Shown: positions 13,201 to 24,800 of the stretch, piece after piece | Position numbering within the stretch: the stretch's first letter is position 1 | Layout: every line of letters starts with the position of its first letter | Assembly (NCBI GenBank): GCA_003116995.1 | Contig: BDSL01000003.1 | Coordinates: 372,001-436,000 of the forward strand | Source of the DNA: Yamagishiella unicocca | Taxonomy: Eukaryota > Chlorophyta > Chlorophyceae > Chlamydomonadales > Volvocaceae | Length of the DNA stretch: 64,000 nucleotides | Direction of reading: 5' to 3' | The notes under the pieces: model-generated | Database searches by the model: none | What the model saw: only the letters and a program-made list of their open reading frames with translations | What the model was told of the DNA's origin: nothing | Position numbers and translations under genes: made by a program

Positions 13201-14310
13201 ATCCGCTTCATGCCCGTCAGCACCGACTCGATGCTGTATTACAACGGCATCCACTGGGGCTTCTCCGCGTTCGCTCTAGCGCTAGGCTCATCTTACTTCC
13301 AGCGCCTGGTCGAGGTCACCCCCACGCTGAACGCTGCGGTGCGCCATGCGCCGCCTTTCGCGCCATACGCCGCGTACATGTTGGACGCCCGCGAGGGCAG
13401 CGGCGGCGGCCAGAGCAAGCAGCAACCGGAGGAATACCTACACGTGAGCTAGCGTGGGCCTAGGGCTGGTGGGGATTCACGAGAAGGGGCGGAGAGGGCG
13501 CAGCAGCCGAAGAAGGGGTGTCTCTACCTGCCTCGTCTCCGTTATTTTTGCCGCGATGCACATTGTCTTTCGACTGTGTGTTTTCAATTGTTCCGCGTTT
13601 TTTAAATTATTCCACTTTCTTCCCCTTATTCCTCTTTCTTCCCGTTTTCTGCTTCTTCCCCAGAAGGACGGCCTTCGCTCCATTCTGTTCACCTGCGCTT
13701 ACCTGGCGACCAAGGTTGTGGACCGCATGCCGCACACGGACATGCTGCGCAGGATGCTAACCATGCTGTACAACGTTGCTGTGTCGCGCGAGGAGGCTCA
13801 TTCGGTGGGTCCCCAGCGCGCGGCAGCTTTCGGGGCGGCCTGAGGCGGTGGGCGAGGAGGGCGGGGACTCCTTTTGAGTACCCAGCCTCGAGAGGATTTG
13901 GTACAGGCCGGAGGAGCGCGAAAGTAGGATTCTATGTTTCACGAAAGACTTCCGATAAGGGTTTACTTACCACACGGCCGAGCTAAGAACGCTTGGGTGG
14001 CGCAGAAGACGGGAGTACGTGTGCCGTCAGCGCGACTCGCGCTGGCTGCGCGCGCCTGTTGCTTGACTATGGATTGATTCTTCCTTTGCACCTAGTACCC
14101 ATCCTTGGAAGTGCTACGCGGCTTCATGCAGCAAGGACCTTGCTAACATATGTACCGCTCGATATACTGATACTGATGCCAGCTCTCGCCCCGCCTGCAC
14201 TCATCCGTCAGGTGGAGCTGAAGTGCTTGGAGGGACTCGGCTACAGGTTGGGCCCGTACTTCATGCACAACTTGTTGGAGGAGGAGCCGCCTTGCTGCGA
14301 CGTGTACTAA
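10241..14310 (+). CDS. Cyclin-box protein, Pho80/cyclin-P/U-like C-terminus
   Basis: Eight exons join in phase into 733 aa: 10241-10454, 10766-11061, 11284-11550, 11781-12368, 12612-12960, 13196-13443, 13664-13804, 14212-14310. Residues 1 to about 560 are low-complexity (Ala, Gly, Ser, Gln), with a polyQ run in exon 4 (about 11866-11911). The last ~170 residues look like a cyclin box: FSAFALALGSSYFQRL, then LRSILFTCAYLATKVVDR, then VELKCLEGLGYRLGPYF. This resembles the helices of Pho80-type cyclins (LLxTSxxxAxKxxDD ... LExxFLxxLxFxL), where the hydrophobic groove binds a CDK. The N-terminus repeats a short xLY(G/K) motif about eight times. The final acceptor at 14211 was preferred because an earlier acceptor (14093) gives an immediate stop. 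The family call is inferred from pattern; the exact cyclin class is uncertain. Confidence 0.78.
11866..11911 (+). repeat. CAG/CAA polyglutamine tract in cyclin exon 4
   Basis: An imperfect CAG/CAA run encodes 12 Gln in 13 residues, interrupted by one Arg and followed by two His. Interruptions with CAA and CGA would tend to stabilise its length. A shorter Gln-rich stretch is in exon 3. Confidence 0.85.
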
Positions 14311-17300
14311 GGGGCCTTTTTGCCTTTGATTGGTCGTCCAACGGCCAGCTGGCGCCGCGGGACGGAAAGCATGCCTGGCTGGAGGTGTTAACGCCATTGT
14401 GAAAGTCCAGCAGTCGTGTTAGTAACTGATGACGCACCATTGCGCCGACGCGCGCTTGACTGTTCGGCGTGTATTATACTTAGGGGCGTCAGCCTGCTTC
14501 CTGCGTCTTAACATTGCGGCAGGTTGCGTTGGATGGGGACTAGTGGTTGAGGTTTTGGGTCCATGGCTGTCCGTGGAACTTAAAGGAGCTTCTTAGTTTT
14601 CGTACCAAAGAGAATACTATTGCGAGAAAACCGCTCTGGAAGTGAAGAATAGCAACCAAGAAGAATCGCCGCACCCCGCCGTTCTCTTGTCTTTTTTGCC
14701 GAAGCCCGCTGCTGCTGATGGTACGACGCTGCGGTAGATGCGTGGCTGGGCAGGGTTTGCATCGCGCCCATTGTGCGCTTGTTTCGAAGCTCGAGGTCAT
14801 GAGTCACCCAAGTCGAATGGGTCTCTCATCTATCAGTTGGTAGCTCACTTCAGGGTGCCGCGTTCCAGGACTGCCGTGCAAGCATACCTGTGTAGGAGCC
14901 TGGACATGTACATGCTGCGACGATTCATTACTGTCAACGCCGGCTTATGGCTCGTAGGTGATGCGTAGCCGAGAGGTGTATGCGTATGTTTTGAAGAGCG
15001 CCTGCCCACTTTTGTACCGGTTGTCGGCTCGTGCATGGTCCGGCAATGCGCCTTTTACCCGTTTGTTCTTAGACGCATAATGCTGTAGGTAAATCAGCGT
15101 AGCAAAGCAGGGTTTGTTTTAGGCAGCTGGCGGGGCACGCTTCTATGGATGGCGGCCGCTGAAAGAGCGTGTCGCTGAAAGGAACCGTAGGCGGCAGTCA
15201 CACGGGAGGTTAGGAATGCGGGATTTGAAAGGTTAGGGGCGCTGGCTTGCGCATTGCTGCCACGGCCTCGCTCCGTGCAAAATGTAGCGACCTATGGCAG
15301 TCGGATCACAGCGGATTGGATCGTGGTTCGCAGATCGGTGGTGTACCTGGAACATGGCTTGGATGGATGCACGGTTCCTAGCTGTTAACAAAAGAGACAC
15401 GTGCCTGGGAGTTGCGGGGAGCGAAACCGCGCTATTTTTCGTCCAAAAGGCAACGTTGTGAGTCACGGTTGTTCCGAAGTGTGTTTGTCGGTCTTTAGAT
15501 AGCATCCCTTTGCGCGGTGTTCGAATTGGAAGTGCTGCTTCGCTTTCGATTGCTTGCAGCTTGGTGTGTTTGACTGATGGGAGGGCTGCTGGCAGGGTGA
15601 CGAGCAGATACGCGCACGCAAGTTTCGGTGAGGAACGAAGCAATAAGCAGATGTACGGAACAAAGTCATCGGCGTACGGGTGCCCGTACGGCTCGCGGCA
15701 TCAGAATAAGGGTAGATATCAGGTCGATATGAGTGCATGGATCATTAGGCTGCTGAAGATGCGACGGACGGGAACCGGAGCTGTCGGCTGTACGCGCATA
15801 TTTGCACTCCGCTTTTCATTGCCTCGACCCGCCTTGGTCCCTGGCAGGGGATCGGTTTTAAGGATCACCTTAGGACGGTACCTGGCATCCCACGGGCTTT
15901 AGAGAATGGTGCGTGTTGGTATGCGATGCTGATGATGGAGGGATCTGCGCACGAGGGCTTGTGTGATAAGGATGTTTCGATATCGTGCCGCGGGCGCGGG
16001 CCTCGTCAAACGTGTGAGGCTTACCTTTTAAGGTACACGAGGCTTAACATGTCGAGGGAAGTTCTGACGTACGTGTTTTCAACGCGTCCTATTGCCCGGT
16101 GGCCAAGTCGGGGCCACGGGATATCGCCTGCTTTACGGTATGTGGGGAAAACTCGGGAAGTGCGGTGAAGATGTGGTTGTGCGTTCTTCATAAAGCGATG
16201 CCATGTATGGGCGCTAAGGCGGCAGCAGTGCCGCCTCAGTTAACGTTTTGCGCGGATCATGGATGGGCGGTTGGCCGTCGTCATTGGCTTGGTCCAGTTG
16301 TACTTTCCCGAAACCTAGGTCATCTTTAGTAGTCCAAGCCACCCGAGTGGCTGTTGCCGGCAGCAGCATGTAGAGCGCCTGTCCGTCCGTCGCGAAGCAC
16401 GAACGCAAGCAGACTGCATCGCATGTTGAGCGATGACAGGGCTGCGTTGTTTTAAGTTTCCACCTCCGGATGGTGCGCCATTTTCCGGTGACCGTATCGC
16501 GCCACCCTCTGTTTGCGCACGCGCAGAAAGGCAGGAGGGGACACATAGGCAGACGTCGTGCTTTTTGAGTTTTTATCCTGTTTTCTGGTGTGAACGTAGA
16601 CGTTGTATGGCATCTTCTGTACATACTATACACGCACGCAGCTGCGCACTGCGTCTGCATGGCAAACGTCATGAAGTGGTGGTTTCAAGGCTGTGAGATT
16701 GGCATGTAGCTGTAGACCGTTAGGCACTCGAAGGTACTGTAACTACATCGCATGCTGCTGACTGTCGAGTTTGTTATCTGTCGTACAGTCCGATCATGAA
16801 GGCGTCCGTGTTACAAGAACGGGCTGCATGACCCGCAGGCTTCGATCGGGCGGTGGCCATGCCTGCGCGTGTCCTCGACGCGTTCCCAAGCAACTTATGG
16901 ACCACTACCACGCATGGAACATACAAGCGACCTACGGTGGTGCCATTGGCATCTGTACACAAAAACTTGCATCCCATACCACAAGGAAATGCGGGTAGGA
17001 TGGATGCATGGGACCTGTTGGCGCCAAAAATATTGCTGGTAGACACGTCACGCATTTGGAAGCAACGACACCAAAAAGTGTCGAGGCTTTCATTTTATCC
17101 CGAATGAAATGAATTCATGGCACCGGTTCTTTTATTCCTGAGCCACACAAACAAAGAACATGGGAAACATTCAACTCCTGCATAGACCGCTGAAAGCAGC
17201 CCAATCGGCGTTCCGTACTTACTAAAGTAGCATCCGTACACGGGACGCACTGGCAGGCTGACAATCGATTACCATGACATCGCTTGTTTAAACTCAACAA

Positions 17301-17664
17301 TAATCTAACATCGGAACCTGATGAATTGCTGTATATGCTATGTACAGTACGTCGTCGCTGAAGACATGCTAGAACTAACGCGGCGTGCACGGGACCCTCT
17401 CCAGCCTCTCCTTAATCCACCAACTGCACACACACTGCCCTGCGGGTCCACCTGCTGGTGCATGTCAGGCGCTATCCAATTTGATGGTGCACGTCAGGCG
17501 CTATCCATCTTGCCATTTTCGCAGAAAGTGCCAACGTCAGGGAATGCCCCAAAATGCCATTGATGACGTACTCACGCCGGCGTAAACCACAGCGCGCCCC
17601 CACCCAAAACCAAATGTATCGCCATCAATGATGCGGCAAGTATCCGTCCAAAGCAAGACCACTT
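14311..17664. other. Spacer between cyclin gene and C2 gene 1
   Basis: The two flanking genes converge here, so 3' UTRs of both are expected. No exon with typical GC3-rich codons was found. A TGTAA, the usual volvocine polyadenylation motif, lies at 16738-16742 on the plus strand but is far from the cyclin stop. Near 17460-17510 the phrase CAGGCGCTATCCA occurs twice. Otherwise nothing recognisable. Confidence 0.4.
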
Positions 17665-18826
17665 TTACCTATACGTCGGCGGCACAGCCATGGGCGGGTA
17701 TGGAGCCACGAACTGCGGGTAAGCCGCACCGTAAGCTGGAGGCGAAGGAGCCGGGGGATAGGGAACCGCAGGGTAGTACGACGCTGGAGGCGGCGCTGGG
17801 GCGGCGGCCGGTGGGCCCCCCATGTAGTATGGCGGGTAGGGTGCCGGCTGCATGTACGCAGCGGGGGCCGCGTAGTATGGCATCGGTTGCTGTGGGGGCA
17901 TCGCGGAACACTGGTGATGTGCCCACGCCGGCGCCGGCGCTGCCGCCGGCTTCAGCGCCTTGTTGGACGACCAGCTGAGCGAGATCGAAAGGAAGCCGTG
18001 CTGCTTGCGGCTCTTCTTGCTGACCACAGGCACATTCAGGCGATCGCTGCCCGCCTGGCGCGCTTTGGCAAGAGACAAGGTGGCGGTGCCGATGCTGTCA
18101 TCACGCCCGACATCCTTATCCTGTAACAGGGGCACACACGGCATGCATGGGAAAGGGGTGGAACATTGAGTGAAACCGTGGTAACCGGAGGCGCCTTGCA
18201 ACTAATATTTTTGTTGCGCGCAAGGTATCGTGCACATTCAGCAATTGCTATGCCTGACACAACCATCGAATAGAGTTATGGCCCATACCGCGTGAGTCCG
18301 CAACCTTCTTACCTTAACCTCAATCTCCACGTCGTTCTCGTTGATGATGTTGAACTGGAAGGTCTCGTTCCAAACGGGGTTTCGGCCGCCGTCCACTGCT
18401 GTTTTGGTGCGAAACGCCTGGCCACCCACACGGATGATGCAGTAGGGGTCCTGCCTGAACGGTGCAGAAGGAGGGAGGTTAAGGACAATGTTGGATTAAG
18501 GACAAAGTTGGATCAGTAACCAGCACCGACCATGAGTTTGGGCATGCCCTGTCGAAATCTTGTCAGGCCGCCCCGCACTAATCGCGTGGATTAGGGGTGC
18601 CTTGATTGACCACCGTGTACCTACCGCCCGAACAAGCTTAACCTAGTCAAACTTTCAATCGACGAAAGCTTCTTCGATGATCCGCAGGGATCCCAGTCGC
18701 TGCATGGAGATCCGTCCCAGGACGTAAACAAACCCATTTCCGCACTTACTTGCCGAACCAGTCGCTGTCTTTGAGGTCCTTGGCGTACTCGACGGTGACG
18801 GACATCACGCCAGAATCAAGGGCCAT
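17665..18826 (-). CDS. Small C2-domain protein 1 with Pro/Ala/Tyr-rich tail
   Basis: Probably a Ca2+-dependent membrane-binding protein of the small plant-type C2 class. Three exons: 18826-18750, 18454-18313, 18120-17665 (224 aa). The C2 domain fills residues 1 to about 125: MSVTVEYAKDLKDSDWF, QDPYC, then TKTAV and NPVWNETFQF, then the Ca2+ loop DKDVGRDDSIG. All expected acidic ligands are present. The tail, residues about 135-224, is rich in Pro, Ala, Tyr and Gly (PYYAAPAAYMQPAP) and probably disordered; it lacks the His cluster of the two paralogs. Start and exon 1 and 2 lengths (77, 142 nt) are the same in all three paralogs, which fixes the model. It lies between the two divergent ABC genes. 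Function beyond lipid binding is unknown. Confidence 0.9.
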
Positions 18827-18910
18827 CTTGTCGAACAATGAGAGGAGCCCCGAAGATTTTATAGATGTATGTGTTGGACAGAGTATAAAGCACGAAGTCG
18901 GGGAGTTTGG

Positions 18911-18918
18911 CTTATAAA
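18911..18918 (-). promoter_or_regulatory. Candidate TATA box for C2 gene 1
   Basis: TTTATAAG on the minus strand, about 85 bases upstream of the ATG at 18826, at a plausible distance for a core promoter. A second AT-rich TATATATAA lies about 140 bases upstream of the ATG (18966-18975). Inference from position only. Confidence 0.35.
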
Positions 18919-20281
18919 CGTATCAAGCTTCCTTCATTTATGTTTATTGGAAGTGAGTTTCGGCTTATATATAATTTTAGTTCCTGGATGAAATTACCGT
19001 ATACGCGAAACCACAGGTAGCTGCGTCACACATCGACACCGTTGAACGGGCAGGCCGCGGGCAGCTGGCTGTTTTCGGAGGCAGACCGCGCTAGCTTGTC
19101 GTCGGTAAAAATATATAGATACTCATTGTGACGGATATTATGGGTTTTCAGCTTCTGGGGGAATGTACAAGGCAGTTGAGTAACCTTGTGTCGTCGGACC
19201 GTCGAGCAGTCCTCGCAACATACCACGCAACTTCTACATTCTCCAACTTAACTAACTATTAGGTGGAGTATTAAAGCTCTTGTAGTCTGCCTCTTACGCC
19301 TGTGAAGCAACACGCTCAACCAAGCCTGTCATCGTCGCCACTTCGCCGCTTCCGAACCTGGCCAATGGCATGACCAACGATGAGACGATGAGGCGTCTAC
19401 GTTGTTCCTCTACCTGCCTACGTATAGCGCGTGCTGAAGGGACTGAACACCGCCCTTGCATCTGTGTTACTAAGCGCCCAGCAAAGCCTGTAATCGTCGC
19501 TGCGTTGCCGGCCCGAACCAGAATTTGCCACGTACAGAAGCCATGTACAGCATAGCATGTGGCGTCGTCAACGCCCAATGGGACGGTAGACAGCGCGGTT
19601 TGGGTTCCCCTTGCGGGCAACGAACTCAACTGTAGAGCGCAGTTGTACTGCTCCGGCCCGTTAGACAGCGGCACGTACGATGCCTCTGGGCAGTGTGCGT
19701 TCTATTGGTTGCGGCTAATCGAAACACACCAGAATGCGCTTAGCGTGAAATTGCATTTGTTTTCCATCTTAACTCGCTAAACCTTCGTTGGCACCCGTGC
19801 ACGTGCTTACCCCGTTACGCTTGCTTATCTTGTTGGCACCTCGGGGGGCTCGTAGGGCAAGCAGTTCGATTAACCAGAACATGGGATATCTCACAGCAGG
19901 TCGCGGAGTGAAAGTGACGCTTTTGGCGGCAATTGTCCTGGCCACTGCCAACGGGGGTGTGGCTGCTTGCTTTCTTCATGGCCGTTAACAGCAACCGGAG
20001 AAACACACGTGTGTATAGTGTGCCGTGTGTCGAGTAAAAGCCCATGAAACTGCACGTAAACCATACAGTTGGATACAGTCCGTTTTTGCTTAATGACTTC
20101 GCGATTCGGTTGCCGCATGCATTGTTGCATGCGTACCTTGGACATATGGAGAGCGACGTAAACAATTATTCTCTTGGGCGGCTTACTGTCCATGCAGCAG
20201 CCGCAGGTTCCAAGAGCGGGTGAGGCCAGTAGGACGGGTGGAGGCCTCTGACGCTGCCTGGCGCCCCATCTTGGTCGCTGC

Positions 20282-20322
20282 GGACACTGTAAAACTGTAA
20301 TTATATCAAAGTTACAGTGTCC
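20282..20322. repeat. 11-bp perfect inverted repeat with TGTAA on both strands
   Basis: Arms GGACACTGTAA (20282-20292) and TTACAGTGTCC (20312-20322) are separated by 19 AT-rich bases. Each arm carries TGTAA on one strand, the volvocine polyadenylation motif, so it could stop transcription from either side. It could equally be a mobile-element end, as CACTGTAA resembles the dispersed repeat termini elsewhere in the window. Confidence 0.55.
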
Positions 20323-21810
20323 TCAAGCCCGGGCGAACCCAGGACAAGAAGAGGGGCCCATGTCCGTGGCCTCACCCTAGGAAAGCCGGCCCATCAGACG
20401 CCCCGAGCGAAGGGCACAGGAAAGCCTCAAAAGGCACAAAAAACGCCACCCTGCCCGGACGACAGCCACGACGCCACAGCCACGCACAGCCAACCACCGA
20501 CGCCACGGCCGCCAGGCACCACATAACGAAACGCACACCCCGCATGAAACAGCGGGGAGGGGCGACAACAAATAGCCCGTGCAGAGCAGCCCCAAAGAGA
20601 GTCGGCAAATGGTAGCGGGCCTAACCTAGAACAGTCACAAACCACGCACACAGGTATGCCAACCGCCGCGCCAACAAGCGAAAGAAATACTAACACAAAG
20701 GCCATGCCAACAACGCGAGCAGACACCACAAATAGCACTGCACATGGACAAAGACCAAGGCTCGCTGGCCCACCACATGCACAACTGAGAGATCCGCGGG
20801 GGCCCCGGAGACGCCGCCAGGAGAGGAAACGTAGACCAGAACACCAGAGGAATTCCGCACAATGGCGGAGAGGAGAAAAGCAGCCACCGAGGGCGGGCGC
20901 TTGAATCTGCGCACTGCGCACGCACTGGAGGCGGATGTACACCGGGCGACCTCTACACTGCTAGACAGCGAGCGCCCTTTCGTTGCATCCTTACACGCGA
21001 GATGTAGAGGCCTTTGCTCAGGTAGCAACATACACCAGCCCTGCCTTTGAACACAGGGAGTCTTATGCAGGCGAAGTGAATGCATCGTCCACGTGTCATC
21101 ATCGAATGAGCGAGCGATTAATCGTAGGCACCTTGCGGGTTGCGGTCCCCCATTGCTCGTTTAATTCCTCGCCTTTGCTGCCCCTTGTGGTCCCTTGCTA
21201 CACAAGCCCCTTATGGGGTTATTGTGTCCGCGCGACGCAGCAAGCAAGACGAACATGTTGAAGGACACAACAAGGCTACAGACAGCCGCGCGTGAAAATT
21301 TTACCAAAAATAATGAATTGCAAGGAATCTGATACAGAGATACATTCCACGCCTATTGCATAATTATTGACGGTGAACGCCGGACTATAGGCCCTATTAC
21401 CAGTAGGCAGATACCTGGTCTTCAGATCTTAGCGGTAGGATTATCACTAGGGGGATTATAAAGTCCCTTTCGCTGTCGAATGGTACAGGGATTTTACGGA
21501 TTTACATCCCCCGTATGTACCGTACGGTGGAAACCCCCGTACGTACACTTCGCTAAGGTCGCCACTCGCCAAGTTGCGTAACACATTGTGTGGCCTTACG
21601 GTGTTACTTTGTTTGACTTTCCTCGGGGGGCCTGTTAGAAGCGTTCCTTTGCGTACTGGTACAGGTGTCGGCGCAACGCTATATCTGGCCATGACGCCAC
21701 CGAGGCCTATGATTTGCAGCGCTTTAACTCTCTAAGCGATAACTTGCCATCTATTGTAAACCACGAACTTGTCATTTAGTGTAAATTAAGCATTTTCAAG
21801 CGGCAGTGTG

Positions 21811-24800
21811 ATGGCCGAGTACAAGGACGCGTTTGGGCCTGAGGCCCAGACTCTTGGAGTCGAGGGCGTATTTGGCATTGTCCCACAGCAGGCAAGAACT
21901 CTGCTGACTTGCTCATGCGTTTTAGGCAGACCATGGCTGCGCTGCTAGGTCTCGATGCGAGTACCGGAAGCAGCGCCATCCACGCTTGCCAACTCGCCCA
22001 CTTGGTGCTAACGCTATGAACGGCGGTGACGCGCCGAACGTGAAACGATTTGCAGAATGCGGTCACGGCTGACCCAAACTTTGCGGCTCCCAACTAATCC
22101 CGCCCCGCCCCCCAAAAGCTCGCACGAACCATGACTAAGGAATAAGAACGCATGCGCACAGAAACATGACCCCCACGCCCTCCCGCCAAACCATGCCACC
22201 GCACGTGCGTCACTGACAACAAACCCCAGGGTGCCTACTCTTGGAGGGACAATGAACTCCTGTCGCGCTTCTCCCGGATGCTCTCGGTGGACGAGAGCCA
22301 GCTGGCGCGTATTAGTGCCAATTTCTCAGCCTTTACGGCCGAAGAGCTGGAGCTAGTGGAGGCGGCGATCGATGAGGTAACGAAACAAAAGCGGCTCCGG
22401 CCTTTAAAGGAGCTGGAGAAGCTGGACCAGAAGGTGCAGGTGAGACACTAGCACGGAGGAGGCACCGGATCGATGCGGCTCGGCATCTGTCCCACTTACA
22501 CAACCGTTCGTCGGCAGCGTCTGTCCACTCCCCACCCCCCGCCCTGAGGACGCTGATGTGCTCAGCCCGCGGTGCGTTTCCAAAGCGCGTGGTGGCTGTC
22601 GCGGTGGTTAGGGTATCGCCTTGGGAGCCAGCTGTCAGGCTGGATGTTTGCGTAAATGCTACTCCTCCCTTAGGAGCGGCGGCGAGGGGTAGGGCACCGA
22701 CGCGGGGCCTGACGTCCGTGTTCATCGCACGGCATTGAAGGGGGAGCACCGCTTTTTGTCCACCGCACCTTTTGGGCTGGCGCCCGCTCAAAACGTTCCA
22801 CATCCTGGCCGTCGTACTGTGCGTCGCGCAGGAAGTAGACAAGGCGCTTTCGGACCAGGGCGGCTTCATGTTGACGCTGGGTGCTAAGATGAGGGAGTAC
22901 AACGTGCCCATGCCCACGGTCACGATCGAATATCGGAACCTGACGGTCCGGACGCACGCCCTAGTGGGAAACGCGGGAATCCCCTCTGTCGGCAACTCCA
23001 TCACAGGCATCGTTCAGGTGATCGGAACATGAATTGCGGTTGAGGGTGTCTGGTGGCTGGCGCTCCGTGCAGCTTGCTCTCTGCATCGCTCCAGCGCCCG
23101 CCTGCTTCCTGGCTGGTTGGCCCGCTGCTCCGTTGCTACCACAAATTGCCTCCTCCGTTTCACACACACCTCATCCACACCTAGCAAATCCGCCTTTCGG
23201 TCACAGTGACGCCTGTACCAGACGCTGTGCCAAATGAGCGTCTGAGCAGTATTGTGTTGCGTCCGCCGACGACATTCCGCCCACTCCTCAGAGGCTCATG
23301 TGCATGAAAGCTAGCACAGTGGACCACGCCATCCTGGATGATCTCTCGGGTGTAATTCGGCCGGGCCGGCCGACCCTGCTGCTGGGGCCTCCGGGTAGCG
23401 GCAAGAGCAGCCTGCTCAAGGTGCTGGCGGGGCGCTACCGCAACGGACCCAACTTGAGGGTAGGCGCTGCTGGCGTGCGACTGGTGGCTGGGCGGAAAGT
23501 CGTGTTGCATTTTGAGTGGAGGACCGACTATGCCGCTAAAATGGTTTACTTCGGACGAAGCTTTTTGGCTTGGATTATTGTTTATGCCCTTGTTAACTGT
23601 CGATAGATGGGCTGCCACCCACGGAACTGCCGTTTCGAGTACCACCATAATCGCCTGCAGATCTCCGGCGACTTGCTGTACAACGGTCACACCCAGGACG
23701 ACTTCGTCATCGAGCACACAGCGGCGTATGTCGACCAGGTACGGTTGGCAGGCTGGGCCGAAAGTGGCATCTCAGTCACAGAGTGTGGCAAGCTAGGTGC
23801 AGCCCGCACTCCCCCCGCAAGGAACAGTAGTGTAACTCCGTTTAACTACGGAGGATCATTGTAAACAGCCTAACATCCCCTCTTTGTGACGGCTTGCCAA
23901 TCACAAGGACACCTCCAGCTTGCCCGCTCTGTGATACCTGCAGCTTGTTCTTCCTGCCACACGTCCTGTACGGTGTTTTACCCACTGACTATTGCCCTTA
24001 CCCCACTCCCGTACTGCAGCACGATAACCACATCCCGACGCTCACGGTCATGGAGACGCTCGAATTCGCACACACTTGCCAGTTGGGCCATCGAGGCATC
24101 CCGTACGACATGCCGGGCGAGCTGCGCAAGTGGGTGACCGATGGGGCAACATAGGGCCCAACTGAGCGAGCACGTTCTCGCAAGTGCGGGAATGTTGATG
24201 GTGGAGGTCGACCGTGCCATTTGCTGCCGCATGGGGCGATTACGATGCCGCATGGGGCGATTACGATACCGCTGCCGCATGGGGCGATTACGATGTCGAC
24301 GAGTGGTTGCCGGGTCCTGGGAGTGGGAGGAAAGGCATTTAACTGTCGCCCGTTCCCTATGCGCTATGTGCCCGCCGCAGAGCCATCCAGGATGCCAAAG
24401 CGGCCGGACATCAACCGACACCGATGCCTGGCGGGGTGGGTTGAGCCACGGTGTTTGTTACGCATGCCGCAGGTCATGAGGCCCGCAGCACTGCCGGGGG
24501 GACTGCAGAGATGGCCAGCCTTCGGAAGCGCCCCTTGCATGCGCCGTACCACCTGTCCTCCTTACTTTCTTACCTTCACTCAACTTCCCCACGTTGCTTT
24601 CCTGCACGATGCTCAAACGCGTGCCCCGAAACTTACCGCCGGCTAGTCCCATCCTCCGTCTTCCGTCGTCTATGATATGTGAAGGGGGGTTTTCTCACCA
24701 CCCCTCGTTGCTATGGCTTCCTGTTGCGGCGCACATCCCCCAGCTGACGGACGATGAGCTGGTCAAGCTGCTGACAGAGATGTACGGCAGCGGCGTGCGC

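Larger units (their letters stand above)
18827..21810. other. Divergent spacer between C2 gene 1 and ABC copy B
   Basis: Contains promoters of two divergent genes. No supported gene. It holds a hairpin (20282-20322) followed by a strikingly T-poor tract (about 20325-20890). The region 21300-21810 is AT-rich and should include the ABC copy B promoter, but no clear TATA box was seen. Confidence 0.45.

Noticed and set aside
14094..14146. Alternative cyclin exon starting TACCCATCCTTGG
   Set aside because: Reaches a stop after 17 codons and removes the conserved LExLGYRLG helix; the acceptor at 14211 restores it in phase.
20427..20942. 171-codon hydrophobic minus frame
   Set aside because: Explained by the T-poor (minus strand A-poor) composition, which removes stops and yields Val/Cys/Leu codons; no start context or domain.
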